From Epilithonimonas hungarica (GTDB lineage Bacteria; Bacteroidota; Bacteroidia; Flavobacteriales; Weeksellaceae), in assembly GCF_900102265.1 (NCBI RefSeq), contig NZ_FNBH01000001.1, forward strand, positions 124,001 to 188,000: 64,000 nucleotides of DNA. The letters are read 5' to 3'. The stretch's first letter is position 1; each line of letters starts with the position of its first letter. The notes beneath the pieces were generated by a model that was not told where the DNA came from, ran no database searches, and saw only the letters and a list, made by a program, of their open reading frames with translations. Of the stretch, positions 1-8,947 are shown one piece after another. The position numbers and the translations under genes are program-made.

Positions 1-322
1 TGAAATCCAAAGCTCCAATAGATTTTGAAAGACCTAATTTATCCTGCAGGATGCAAGCCGTTGTTGGTAAAAAATAATCAGGACTTTGGGTACAAAATAG
101 AATAAAGTCTATTTTGTTCTTATCATAATTTTCAAAAAGTTTTAGGGATGCCTCATACGCCAGATCAAGGGCCGTCTCAGATGTCTTGGCAATATGTCTG
201 GATTCTACTCCAATTTTTGCTTTGATTTTTTCAGCACTCCATTCCGGAAACTCTTTGGAAATATCTTCGTTTGTTAATATATTTTCTGGCAAATAGTATT
301 CTATTGCAGCAATATTGATCAT
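1..322 (-). CDS. 3-oxoacyl-ACP synthase III family protein (5' part only)
   Basis: The leftward reading frame starts at the ATG at 322 and runs off the left edge, giving 107 N-terminal residues. The start MINIAAIEYYLPEN, the segment around PTTACILQDKLGL and the closing GALDF align with the first domain of FabH-type condensing enzymes. These use an acyl-CoA or acyl-ACP starter and malonyl-ACP. The catalytic Cys normally follows about ten residues beyond the visible end, so it cannot be checked. The gene sits just beyond the last glycosyltransferase of the polysaccharide locus, in the same direction. It may supply an acyl group for glycan modification, or belong to a separate lipid or pigment pathway; the sequence does not decide. 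Confidence 0.8.
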   Translation of the reverse strand, partial: MINIAAIEYYLPENILTNEDISKEFPEWSAEKIKAKIGVESRHIAKTSETALDLAYEASLKLFENYDKNKIDFILFCTQSPDYFLPTTACILQDKLGLSKSIGALDF

Positions 323-395
323 ATAATTTTCTCAGTAGATTTTTGCAAAGATAAGAAACTCTAGATCCATTTTTGTGTGGAAATAAATATTATTC

Positions 396-1295
396 TTAGA
401 ATAACATTTTTGAAAAAGGATAAACAATCTTAGAAATTAATCTTAATGGTTTGGAATCCAGTTCATTAATGGTCTTTTTATAGGGTCTGCCATCTAATTT
501 TGAAAACTTCAAATAACCACCAAGATTCCTCAATAGGGTTTTAGGATGAAGAGCAAATTTCTGATGATATGTATTAAGGAAAGCCTTATAATTCTCCGCC
601 AGACCAAAGGCATTTTTCTCGTCATAAAATTGATTGGCAAGAGAAAGCTCATCATTTTTATCTCGAAAATAAATTCTGCATACTTTATTGATGCAGTAAT
701 GGAGACCAAGTTTATCAAATTGATACTGGAAAACGCCTTCCGGAATGAACCCTTTTCCTGCAAGATCTTCAAAATTCAGTTTCATTTTCTTGTAGATCTC
801 AGTTTTGCCCATTCCCCATTTATCGCCTTTCACCTTATAAACGTATCGCATATCAAAAATGCTGCAGACCAGTGGTTCTTTGGGGAATTTGTCACCAACC
901 AAATTTCCAAACTGATCTTCACAGAGACTTGATACGAAAACGATGTTTTGACTTTCAGAAATGTTTTTCCATGTATTCACAAGTATTTCTATTGAATCTT
1001 CTGGTAAAGCATCATCAGAATCCAAAGGAGAGAAATATTTACCCTCCGCAAGATCTATTCCTCTGAAAAAGGTCAAAAACTTATGTTGATTTTCTTGATT
1101 ATAATAACGTATTTTGAAATCCGACAACTTTTGAAAATCTGAAATAACCTCTTTTGTATTATCTGTAGAGCCATCATCTATCACAATCCATTCAAAATCC
1201 TTGAAGGTCTGCTTTTGTAGCGAGTCGAACACACGCGGCAGAGTATGTGCCCGATTGTAAGATGGGGTAAGTATGGTGACGGTTGGCCTGTTCAT
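396..1295 (-). CDS. Family 2 glycosyltransferase
   Basis: This 299-residue protein has a GT-A nucleotide-sugar-binding fold. It opens with VTILTPSYNRAHTLPRVFDSL, typical of GT2, followed by the VIDDGSTDNT loop near residue 40 and the metal-binding region PLDSDDA near residue 93. It probably transfers one sugar to a lipid-linked glycan on the inner face of the cytoplasmic membrane. It is closely similar in layout to the GT2 at 13,799-14,683, which shares the NRA..LP and DDGSTDNT segments, so the two may be old duplicates. Its ATG overlaps the TAA of the GT4 gene upstream (TAATG), which implies coupled translation. Donor and acceptor cannot be inferred. Confidence 0.9.
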   Translation of the reverse strand: MNRPTVTILTPSYNRAHTLPRVFDSLQKQTFKDFEWIVIDDGSTDNTKEVISDFQKLSDFKIRYYNQENQHKFLTFFRGIDLAEGKYFSPLDSDDALPEDSIEILVNTWKNISESQNIVFVSSLCEDQFGNLVGDKFPKEPLVCSIFDMRYVYKVKGDKWGMGKTEIYKKMKLNFEDLAGKGFIPEGVFQYQFDKLGLHYCINKVCRIYFRDKNDELSLANQFYDEKNAFGLAENYKAFLNTYHQKFALHPKTLLRNLGGYLKFSKLDGRPYKKTINELDSKPLRLISKIVYPFSKMLF

Positions 1296-2446
1296 TACTT
1301 TAGCTGATACTGGTTGACGAAAACTTCTGTAACTGCATCATAAATTTTTTGATTGTCAAATTTTTCTATCGCCTTTTTTGTCTTTTCTCTAATATTTTCT
1401 GTGAGCTCATGATTTTTAAGGAACAATTTCATCCCTTCATAAATGGAATCCTCATCCGGATCTACAAGGTAGCCATCTATTTTGTGGTCTATCATTTCTG
1501 GAATACCACCTACATTTGTGCTGATGATAGGAATCTCTAATCCCATTACCTCGCCTATGGTAAGAGGGTAAGATTCTGACTCAGAAGGCAGGACGAAGTA
1601 ATCCGAATTTTTTATATAAGGATAGGGATTTATCTGAGTGTCGAGTAACAAAAAAGTTTTTTCTACATCCAACTCTTTTGCCTGCTTCTTGAGATTGAGC
1701 ATCTCCCCACCACCACCAATTACTGCGATAGAGTGTACGTATCCTTCGTCCATAAGTTTTTTGTGGATCTTCATCAGCGTATGATAATTCTTACGGCTAT
1801 GCAATCTTCCCATAGACGAGAATACGGGACGAACATTATAATCAACAGGGAATTCTCCTGATTTTACCTGAACTTCTTTTATCTTGATAGCATTATAAAT
1901 GACAGAACTTTTAGGATATTCTATATTGTATAGATCTTTTATGACTTCTCTCGTTTGTCGGGATCCAAATATCGTCCAATCAAATCTCTTCAAACTATTG
2001 ATTCTATGTAAGACCCTTTTCTGATTTGGGTCATAGCTTACATCTGTATGGAACCAACCAATTTTTCTAGAATCAGCGGGGCTGTCCAGAACAGAATCAA
2101 AGTCGGAATAACCAGGAGCGACCTCTATATCAAATTTTTTTTTCAAATAGTTTTTGTATAAGGCTTTTGGAAACTTTCGGTAATACCACAAAATAGCTCC
2201 TCTTTTAAGTAATTGGAAGTTTCTGATCATCGAATTGCTGCTCATATCCTCTCTTCCTTTCTGGATAGATATAAGTTCAACGTCCCTAGGGACCTCTGTC
2301 CTTAGCTCGCCCTGATAAATGCTGAGTAACAATGTGATATCGAAAATGTCTCTCGGGAGGTTTTCCAATAGATCGAGCAGAACCTTCTCTACTCCTCCCA
2401 TTTCCATTGATCTGTGGCGAAAAAGTAATTTTATCTTTTGATGCAT
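1295..2446 (-). CDS. Family 4 glycosyltransferase
   Basis: This is a 383-residue GT-B fold retaining glycosyltransferase. The N-terminal domain shows the GGVEKVLLDLLENL acceptor-side helix. The C-terminal domain begins near VFSSMGRLHSRKNYHTLM, and the nucleotide-sugar site is SESESYPLTIGEVMGLEIP, an E-x7-E motif, followed by STNVGGIPE. The gene is the first of the leftward pair that ends next to the ketoacyl synthase. It is divergent from the methyltransferase at 2,539, with about 90 bp between them. The sugar specificity is unknown. Confidence 0.92.
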   Translation of the reverse strand: MHQKIKLLFRHRSMEMGGVEKVLLDLLENLPRDIFDITLLLSIYQGELRTEVPRDVELISIQKGREDMSSNSMIRNFQLLKRGAILWYYRKFPKALYKNYLKKKFDIEVAPGYSDFDSVLDSPADSRKIGWFHTDVSYDPNQKRVLHRINSLKRFDWTIFGSRQTREVIKDLYNIEYPKSSVIYNAIKIKEVQVKSGEFPVDYNVRPVFSSMGRLHSRKNYHTLMKIHKKLMDEGYVHSIAVIGGGGEMLNLKKQAKELDVEKTFLLLDTQINPYPYIKNSDYFVLPSESESYPLTIGEVMGLEIPIISTNVGGIPEMIDHKIDGYLVDPDEDSIYEGMKLFLKNHELTENIREKTKKAIEKFDNQKIYDAVTEVFVNQYQLK

Positions 2447-2538
2447 TTGTGTTTTTTTAATAAAAAACTATTTCAGCCACAAATATAGGTATAGTTTATG
2501 TAATTCTTTTGTATTTTAGCAGCTCAAAACATGATTGT

Positions 2539-3315
2539 ATGAATAAAATATCTGAGATTGCCTCTACATTTTTTGCCTATTTGAAGAGGCCTGACCTTTA
2601 CCCTGAATTAAGAAGGAAAATATGGAAGAATATTTTTAATCGTTCTTCCGGATTAAGAGGCAAAGAAGAAGCTGAAAAATGGTGCGGATCCTTAGCAATA
2701 TCAGAGAAAGATTTCATAGAAAAAGTACTTAATACCAGTTTTATTCCTTTTGAAAAAATATTTCCTCAAGAATTTGCCTCCGCTTTGCAAGCTCAGGCAA
2801 AGGCGCCTGTTAAAATGGGAGGAGCTGGGTCTTTGAGCGTTATCTATTATATTAATGAGTATGTCTCTGCACAAAGATCGATAGAAACCGGAGTAGCCTA
2901 TGGTTGGTCATCTTTCGCAGCTTTGGCATCTCTTGTTCATAGAAATGGAACTCTTTATAGCTCTGATATGCCTTACATCTTGCAGAATCAGAGTGAAGAT
3001 TTTGTAGGATGTGTGATCCCTGCCAAATATAGAAGTAATTGGGACCTTTATCGCTTCGCTGATAAAGAATCTCTTCCAAAAATATTCAACAAGACAGACT
3101 CGTTTGACGTAGTACATTATGATAGTGATAAAACCTATGATGGTAGAATTTGGGCCTATAATCTGTTATGGAACAAATTAAGGAAAGGTGGGATATTCAT
3201 GAGTGATGATATTGGTGATAATGCCGCTTTCAAAGATTTTTGTGAAAAGAATAATTTCAATCCGTACATTATAGAATTTGATGGCAAATACGCCGGAATT
3301 ATTATAAAAGATTAA
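2539..3315 (+). CDS. Class I SAM-dependent methyltransferase (Methyltransf_24-like)
   Basis: The frame is open from a TTG at 2,509, but the ATG at 2,539 is preferred because a promoter-like TATTTTAG lies at 2,512-2,519, inside the longer version. The protein is then about 258 residues. ETGVAYGWSSFAALA is the SAM-binding glycine-rich loop with its following helix, VHYDSDKTYDG carries an acidic loop typical of this methyltransferase group, and GGIFMSDDIGDN matches motif III. It probably methylates a sugar or a glycan end. It is one of only two genes on the plus strand in the polysaccharide locus, and the Wzt here carries a domain that in other systems recognises a modified chain end. A capping role is possible but is inference. 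Confidence 0.8.
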   Translation: MNKISEIASTFFAYLKRPDLYPELRRKIWKNIFNRSSGLRGKEEAEKWCGSLAISEKDFIEKVLNTSFIPFEKIFPQEFASALQAQAKAPVKMGGAGSLSVIYYINEYVSAQRSIETGVAYGWSSFAALASLVHRNGTLYSSDMPYILQNQSEDFVGCVIPAKYRSNWDLYRFADKESLPKIFNKTDSFDVVHYDSDKTYDGRIWAYNLLWNKLRKGGIFMSDDIGDNAAFKDFCEKNNFNPYIIEFDGKYAGIIIKD

Positions 3316-3356
3316 AAAAAAGAGCTGTGAAAGTGATTCGCAGCTCTTTTTATTTT
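3314..3356. terminator. Bidirectional rho-independent terminator
   Basis: A stem of AGAGCTG at 3,321-3,327 pairs with CAGCTCT at 3,341-3,347. The stem has a run of A on its left and a run of T on its right, so it can end transcripts from both strands. It lies exactly between the convergent methyltransferase and GT2 genes. Confidence 0.85.
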
Positions 3357-3362
3357 ATGACC

Positions 3363-4166
3363 CTATAGAAATTTTCTTAAGATTTTTGTCAAGAGATTAT
3401 TTTGTTTCGATTTCAAGAATAGAGGAAGGTTTTCTATTTCTTCTATTTTCTTTCCATAGAGGCTATTGATGTTTCTTCTTTTTATAGCATTCAAAATGAC
3501 ATGATGCCAATTCTGAGCGAGCTTTTCCTTTTTAGATGATTCCTGAGAGACACCTTTCTCATGTAAGCGATAATAATATAGAGACTCTTTTACGAATTTG
3601 AAATTCCCCACTTCATAAAGCTTAAGATAAAGGTCCTGATCGACAGCAGATGAGAGATTCTGATCTATGCCCAAAGTGTTTTTATAAGCAGATCTCTTGA
3701 AAGTGAAAAAGTGATTGGCTTCCAGAAAAATGTTGAAAAATTTTTTATCACCATTCTTTATAGACCTTGAATGTTGAAATAATCTGAGGGGCTTCAGTTC
3801 GTTATCACAAATATAGAATTGAGAATATGTGACAACATTATCTTCTCCATGGTTTTTTATACTGATCTCCAAGGCGTTGTTTGACAAAGCATCATCTGGA
3901 TCTACAAAACCACAGATTTCCCCTTCTGCCAGGTCGATACATCTTTTTTTTGTGAATCCGACTCCCATGTTTTCATCATTACGGAATAGTCGAAATCGGG
4001 AGTCATCCTTCGTTAGTTCTCTTATTTTTTCAAAAGAGTCATCGGTAGAGTGGTCATCCACAAGGATTACTTCAAAATTTTGGTAAGTCTGTTCTACTAT
4101 ACTTTTGTAGCAATCTAAAAAGTAATTGTAATTTTTGTAATGGGCAATTAAAATGGAAAAGGTCAT
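3363..4166 (-). CDS. Family 2 glycosyltransferase
   Basis: This 267-residue GT2 starts FSILIAHYKNYNYFLDCYKSI, has the VDDHSTDDS loop near residue 37, and has the metal-site region GFVDPDDALS. It is short for the family, but both conserved halves of the GT-A fold are present. Its ATG overlaps the stop codon of the next GT2 upstream by four bases (ATGA), so the two are translationally coupled. It is last in a leftward run of five genes (6,835 to 3,363) that ends at the bidirectional terminator. Confidence 0.88.
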   Translation of the reverse strand: MTFSILIAHYKNYNYFLDCYKSIVEQTYQNFEVILVDDHSTDDSFEKIRELTKDDSRFRLFRNDENMGVGFTKKRCIDLAEGEICGFVDPDDALSNNALEISIKNHGEDNVVTYSQFYICDNELKPLRLFQHSRSIKNGDKKFFNIFLEANHFFTFKRSAYKNTLGIDQNLSSAVDQDLYLKLYEVGNFKFVKESLYYYRLHEKGVSQESSKKEKLAQNWHHVILNAIKRRNINSLYGKKIEEIENLPLFLKSKQNNLLTKILRKFL

Positions 4167-5062
4167 ATTCTCGGGATTAGTTTTTTCAATGAAAATTTCA
4201 ACATCTCTTTTAGTCCTCCATATTTTCTATATAATTGGAATAAGGGCTTCTGAGTTTTTGTTTTATTCGTTTTATAAAAAGTATAGACCTTGAGGAACTT
4301 CAGATTTTGATAATTTTTAAAGGCATAACCGTATTCCTTGATTATATCAAAATAGAACAACTCCATTGCATCTGTTTTATATTGATTTACATCTTGTCTC
4401 CAAGTCAGTTGTTGAGAACTTTTTCTAATACATACATGTGCCTCATTTATCCCTAGAACATTTCCATTATTAGTGAAATCCATGTACATCATCATAGGAA
4501 CGCGCCAAGCAAGCGGATATTTTCGAAATTTTTTCTCGTTGTAGATTTTTCTGGCAAAAACATTTTCAGAAATGGAAATGAATCTTTCCTTGATCTCGTC
4601 TTCCCAAACATAGTCTCTTGCAGAGTGTAAAAACGGCTGTTCAAGATCGACCAATAGTTCATTTTTTTCTGAAACACGTCGCATTTTGAAGCGAAGCAAT
4701 GTTGTTCCTTCTTTTTTTGCTGTTGCTAGGTTTTTATAGAAAGCTTCTACGAGATTTGTACTTAAATAATCGTCATCTGCAAGAACCATCAGCCATTCTT
4801 CGTCTTTGGAAAGACCGATGCATCGTTCCCATTGTTCTGATAGTTTTCCTTTTCCTCCAAGGTTTTCATCAAATCTTTTATAATAGAAATTATTTTGAAT
4901 GTTATATTTTTCTATTAGATTTTCCGGGTTGTCGGGGCTTGCATCGCTCCCAATATAGACATTGAAATTTTGATTCGTTTGGTCAGCAAGACTTTTAAGG
5001 GTGTCTTCAAAAAAATCTATTTTGTAGAAAGGAATAATGATAGCAAGCTTATGTTCTGTCAT
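4163..5062 (-). CDS. Family 2 glycosyltransferase
   Basis: The protein has 299 residues. It begins KLAIIIPFYKIDFFEDTLKSL, has YIGSDASPDNPENL in place of the common DDGSTD loop, and has VLADDDYLS as the DxD region. The C-terminal third is rich in Lys, Tyr and Phe and ends LKKLIPRI, possibly for membrane contact. The reading frame overlaps the pyruvyltransferase gene upstream by 14 bases and the GT2 downstream by four, so it is part of a tightly packed operon. Specificity is unknown. Confidence 0.88.
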   Translation of the reverse strand: MTEHKLAIIIPFYKIDFFEDTLKSLADQTNQNFNVYIGSDASPDNPENLIEKYNIQNNFYYKRFDENLGGKGKLSEQWERCIGLSKDEEWLMVLADDDYLSTNLVEAFYKNLATAKKEGTTLLRFKMRRVSEKNELLVDLEQPFLHSARDYVWEDEIKERFISISENVFARKIYNEKKFRKYPLAWRVPMMMYMDFTNNGNVLGINEAHVCIRKSSQQLTWRQDVNQYKTDAMELFYFDIIKEYGYAFKNYQNLKFLKVYTFYKTNKTKTQKPLFQLYRKYGGLKEMLKFSLKKLIPRI

Positions 5063-6248
5063 TTTCTAAAATAGTATTTGATATTCTTTTTAAAGAATCA
5101 TAATATAGATTTTTTTGTTGGGAAGTCTTCTCAGCTATTTTTTGAGAGAGGTTTTCTTCCTGCATGCAAAAATGTGCTTTTTCTAAAAAGGCGTCTATGT
5201 TTTGAACTTCTTGTAGGTTTTCAGCACCCCAACAGTCCAAATAGTGAACTATTTTTAACTGCTTTTTATTTAGTGCTATGTAAGGAAGGCGATAGCTCAT
5301 AGCGGTAATTATTCCATGTAAACTATTTCCTATATATAGTTGAGAATATGCGATCAATCCCATTATTATCTCAATAGATATGTTCTCTATCAAGATAGAG
5401 TGATCTTTCAGTTTTTGATGAATTACTTCCAGGGGGACGTGGTCTTCATGTCCTTTGGCAGTTCCTATCGGACAGAGTATGATCTTTGCATTGTGCATTT
5501 CTGACAATGTTTTGAGCTGTTGGGCGATCTCTTCTAACTTGTTATCATTTTTATACCTTGATATTTGAAAAAAAATATATTTCTCTTTAAAGATCTCTTT
5601 TATATTAGAAGGGATTCTGCTGTTGGTCAAAAAGTTTTCTTTTGGATAGACCTCATCCATGATGATAGCACAATCTGGAACCAGAAATATATCATCTCTT
5701 TGGATATTATCCATGATGTATTGTGATGACCTTTTCTCTCTAAAAGATAAGTAATTCCCTGTTTCGAGAATATCCAATTTATTTTTTGCAAGACCGTTGC
5801 CTCCACCAACCGAGTTGTAGATAACTTTTATATCTTTATCAAAATCGGGTTTGTTGATCAAATAGGGATTGTCCGAAGTGCCACCCAATAATTTTTTAAC
5901 CCATATGTTTTTTTTGAAAAAGGTAGGAACTTTCGGGTGACGGAAAATTTTGAAATATAGGGGACTTATGAAAGAATACAATCCATTCCAGTTTGCACTA
6001 AGACATTCTCCTCCAGCAACAATCACTGTATTTATATTATTATTGTTTATATCCTTTTTCAAGCGTCTATATGATAAGGTCTTGAAGCCTCCTTTTGCAG
6101 AAAAGTCAGCTTCCACCAAAGAATATTTTTTAAAATCGAATTTATCTGGACTTACTTTGCTCAGTCCATGCTCAAGCATTATGGCAAAGAGAAGGTCTCC
6201 ATAATTAAATCTGTCATGTGGACCAAATAATGCTATTTTTTTTTTCAT
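5049..6248 (-). CDS. Polysaccharide pyruvyl transferase family protein
   Basis: The 399-residue protein begins KKKIALFGPHDRFNYGDLLF and has the family's internal VIVAGGECLS and NSVGGGNGL segments. The conserved C-terminal block QLYIGNSLHGIITAMSYRLPY contains the SLHG..A signature. The family includes CsaB and WcaK, which place ketal-linked pyruvate on sugars using phosphoenolpyruvate. Some members have other roles. The window holds a second, shorter family member at 15,747-16,580. Overlap with the GT2 downstream argues for co-expression. Confidence 0.85.
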   Translation of the reverse strand: MKKKIALFGPHDRFNYGDLLFAIMLEHGLSKVSPDKFDFKKYSLVEADFSAKGGFKTLSYRRLKKDINNNNINTVIVAGGECLSANWNGLYSFISPLYFKIFRHPKVPTFFKKNIWVKKLLGGTSDNPYLINKPDFDKDIKVIYNSVGGGNGLAKNKLDILETGNYLSFREKRSSQYIMDNIQRDDIFLVPDCAIIMDEVYPKENFLTNSRIPSNIKEIFKEKYIFFQISRYKNDNKLEEIAQQLKTLSEMHNAKIILCPIGTAKGHEDHVPLEVIHQKLKDHSILIENISIEIIMGLIAYSQLYIGNSLHGIITAMSYRLPYIALNKKQLKIVHYLDCWGAENLQEVQNIDAFLEKAHFCMQEENLSQKIAEKTSQQKNLYYDSLKRISNTILENDRT

Positions 6249-6271
6249 TGTGTTTTGATTTATAAATTCTC

Positions 6272-6835
6272 TTAAAGGGCTATTGTTTTCTGGTCTTGTT
6301 TATTGATAATGATAGAGTTATCAGGCACGTCTTTGTGTATGACACAACCTGCCCCGAGAATGACATTGTTACCTATTTTCACATCTTTCAATATCACAAC
6401 ATTGGCGCCTGTCCATACATTATTCCCCATTTTAACCTTTCCGATATTGAAATCGGTTTTAGCCACAGAAAAAGGGTCTTTCGTATATTGATGGTTATGG
6501 TCGAAGATCTTCATCCCTTCTCCCAGTATACAATTCTCTCCAATCTCTATCTCTCCCAGACAAGAAATTGTAGCTCTGGTAATGTATGTATTGTCGCCTA
6601 TGATCAATTTCGCATTTGGTTTTACGGTGATGAAATTGGACTGATTGATCATTACATTCTTCCCGATCTGGAAATTGGCGTCGGGAGAGATGTCTAAAAA
6701 ATTATCTCTGCCGATACGGAAAGAATCATGAATTTTGCTTTTCGAAGTGAAAAAAAGACTTCGTTGTTTTGCAACGATACAATCATTGGCGAAGTTTTTT
6801 AGCTTTATAAAAAAAATGCCCAAAAATCTTTTCAT
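6272..6835 (-). CDS. Left-handed beta-helix acyltransferase (hexapeptide repeat)
   Basis: The 187-residue protein consists largely of hexapeptide repeats such as IGDNTYITRATI, IGENCILGEGM, MGNNVWTGANVVILKDVKI and IGNNVILGAGCVIHKDV. The catalytic-type histidine lies in FDHNHQY. This architecture is shared with the CatB/WbbJ O-acetyltransferases that use acetyl-CoA. It is probably a trimer acting on a sugar of the locus glycan. It is the first gene of its leftward sub-operon and faces the plus-strand GT2 across a 76-bp gap. Confidence 0.87.
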   Translation of the reverse strand: MKRFLGIFFIKLKNFANDCIVAKQRSLFFTSKSKIHDSFRIGRDNFLDISPDANFQIGKNVMINQSNFITVKPNAKLIIGDNTYITRATISCLGEIEIGENCILGEGMKIFDHNHQYTKDPFSVAKTDFNIGKVKMGNNVWTGANVVILKDVKIGNNVILGAGCVIHKDVPDNSIIINKQDQKTIAL

Positions 6836-6911
6836 CTAAAAATGTTTTAAGCCCAAAAGTATTAAATATTCTTTATAATTTCGCAATTTATTATCAATAA
6901 CACTTATCTTG

Positions 6912-7919
6912 ATGAAGAGCAATAGTCCGTTAGTTAGTATAAATATACCGGTTTTCAAATGTGAAAAATATATTTTGCGATGTCTGGAATCTGTAAAAGA
7001 TCAAACATATAAAAATCTGGAGATCATTCTTGTAAATGATAGAACTCCTGATGACAGTATGATTCTCATAAATACGTTTATAAAAGCTAATCCTGATATT
7101 GATATTCGGCTTATAGAACATTCTGAGAATTCTGGTCTGTCGGTTGTAAGGAATACAGGTATAAAAAACTCTAAAGGAGAATTTATTTATTTTCTGGATA
7201 GTGATGACGAAATAACCTCGGATTGTATAGAATTGCTTGTAAAAAATGCTTTGGAAACAGATGCACAGATAACTATAGCACAAAACAGATGGATCAACAC
7301 TTTTGATAATACAACAAAAGACAATGGTTTCCCAACAAGAGCCCCCAAGAAATACTATGATGACAGGTTAGAAATATTTTCTGTGTACAGTGATGGTGGT
7401 TTTCCTGCATCATCATGGAACAAGTTGTTCAAGAAAGACTTTATTATAGATAATGATATTTATTTTGTTCCGGGATTATTTGCCCAGGATGAACTATGGT
7501 TTTTTCATCTCCTTCTTAAAACAAATACTTTGGCGATTATAGATGATATTACCTATCTGTATTATTTGCATGGAGAATCTGTTATCTTTAACAGGAAAAA
7601 GAAGAATTTTGAAAATTTTCTAACCATTCTGCAACATTTCACACAAGCTTACAAAAATGAAAATGATGAGGTTCTGAAGAACTTGATAAAGAAGAAGATC
7701 ATTCTGTTCAAAGAAATGGTCCTCATCATGCAATGGAGGGCGATGAAGGATAAAGAATATCTAAAGACTAATTTTGCGAAAATGAAAAGAATGACCCGGC
7801 TTTCTCTTTTCGACTATTTTTCAAAAGATTATTCCACAAACCTGAAAAAGAAAAATTTCTTTCAAAATCTGCCTTCCGGTATTGCAACGAAATTATTCAT
7901 CTGGCGATTTGAAAGATGA
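6912..7919 (+). CDS. Family 2 glycosyltransferase on the opposite strand
   Basis: The frame opens with TTG directly followed by ATG, and the ATG at 6,912 is taken as the start (335 residues). PLVSINIPVFKCEKYILRCL, the VNDRTPDDSM loop and YFLDSDDEITSDC are GT2 hallmarks, and QDELWFFHLLL matches the later ED-like catalytic region. The sequence is very AT-rich. It is flanked by minus-strand genes that converge or diverge with it, so it has its own promoter: a near-consensus TAATTTCG lies about 30 bp upstream. Specificity is unknown. Confidence 0.88.
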   Translation: MKSNSPLVSINIPVFKCEKYILRCLESVKDQTYKNLEIILVNDRTPDDSMILINTFIKANPDIDIRLIEHSENSGLSVVRNTGIKNSKGEFIYFLDSDDEITSDCIELLVKNALETDAQITIAQNRWINTFDNTTKDNGFPTRAPKKYYDDRLEIFSVYSDGGFPASSWNKLFKKDFIIDNDIYFVPGLFAQDELWFFHLLLKTNTLAIIDDITYLYYLHGESVIFNRKKKNFENFLTILQHFTQAYKNENDEVLKNLIKKKIILFKEMVLIMQWRAMKDKEYLKTNFAKMKRMTRLSLFDYFSKDYSTNLKKKNFFQNLPSGIATKLFIWRFER

Positions 7920-7927
7920 TTGCTTTC

Positions 7928-8944
7928 TCAGTTCTTGAATTTGTAAAAAAGAAAAATAAAAGAAAAACTGGATAGTAAGATCGTATTGTAAAATCTTGAG
8001 ATTCCTTTGAATTGAGAGATGACAGTTTTTTTATCAAGGTCAGAATAAGCTTCTTTTAGCCTTTTTTTCTGTTTTGATGATTCTTGTGTTGTCAGCGTAT
8101 TTGAAAAGATATGATAGGTCTTGATTCCGTTCACAAAGTTCTTATAAGCAGTGGTCTCGAAGATGTTGCTTCTATCTTCATAGATTCCTTTTGATTTGAA
8201 TATATTTCTTAATAGAACATCTGTTCTTGTCACGTCTATTTTTTTGATAGAAGGCAATTTTGCAGAAGAATCAGGATGGATATAGTGAGTGTAGACAGCA
8301 TTACAGCTTGCAATAGATCTTGCATTTTCAAAGATCAGTCTTTCTACAATTTCATCAGCATTGAGGAGCGGCTCTGTAAAAGCAAAAGAATTGGATTTGA
8401 ATACCTCTTTTCTATAAAGTCCCCTGATATGGATGTCATATCTTCCAACGGTCTTTTTGATAGCTTCTTTTCCGGATATTTTCCTGAATGAAAATGGAGT
8501 TGTCTCGTCAATATAAATATCAAGATTAGAGATATATTTTAGCTTTCCGTCAGTAAATTCGGTTTTTATAATGGGGGTCACAATATCCAGATTGGGAAAC
8601 CTTGAGAAAGTGTCAAGGCATTTCTCGATCATATCTAGATCGATGATATCGTCATGGTCAAATAAGAAAATGAATTCTCCAGAAGCTTTGTCCTGGCCAA
8701 AAGCTTTTGAATATTGTGCGTACTTTTGGTTTTCCTTTGTGAAGATTTTTATTCGGGGATCTTGACTTGCAAAATATTCCAGCTCCTCTAAAGTAGAATC
8801 TGTAGAACCATCATTCACACAGATGAATTCGATGTTCTTATAGCTTTGACCGAGAAGACATTTCATGGATGATTTTACAAAATCACCCAATTGTACAGAA
8901 TTATAATAAGTGGTGATAATAGATACCAGTGGATTCTGATCCAT
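7928..8944 (-). CDS. Family 2 glycosyltransferase
   Basis: This 338-residue GT2 shows PLVSIITTYYNSVQLGDFV, the VNDGSTDSTLEEL loop, and LFDHDDIIDLDMI, where DHDD stands for the usual DxD. A hydrophobic C-terminal stretch (LLSSFSFIFLFYKF) is likely to contact or enter the membrane. It is the last gene of the long leftward operon and is separated from the upstream dehydrogenase by only three bases. It ends head-on against the plus-strand GT2 with eight bases between them and no clear hairpin. Confidence 0.88.
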   Translation of the reverse strand: MDQNPLVSIITTYYNSVQLGDFVKSSMKCLLGQSYKNIEFICVNDGSTDSTLEELEYFASQDPRIKIFTKENQKYAQYSKAFGQDKASGEFIFLFDHDDIIDLDMIEKCLDTFSRFPNLDIVTPIIKTEFTDGKLKYISNLDIYIDETTPFSFRKISGKEAIKKTVGRYDIHIRGLYRKEVFKSNSFAFTEPLLNADEIVERLIFENARSIASCNAVYTHYIHPDSSAKLPSIKKIDVTRTDVLLRNIFKSKGIYEDRSNIFETTAYKNFVNGIKTYHIFSNTLTTQESSKQKKRLKEAYSDLDKKTVISQFKGISRFYNTILLSSFSFIFLFYKFKN

Positions 8945-8947
8945 TAC

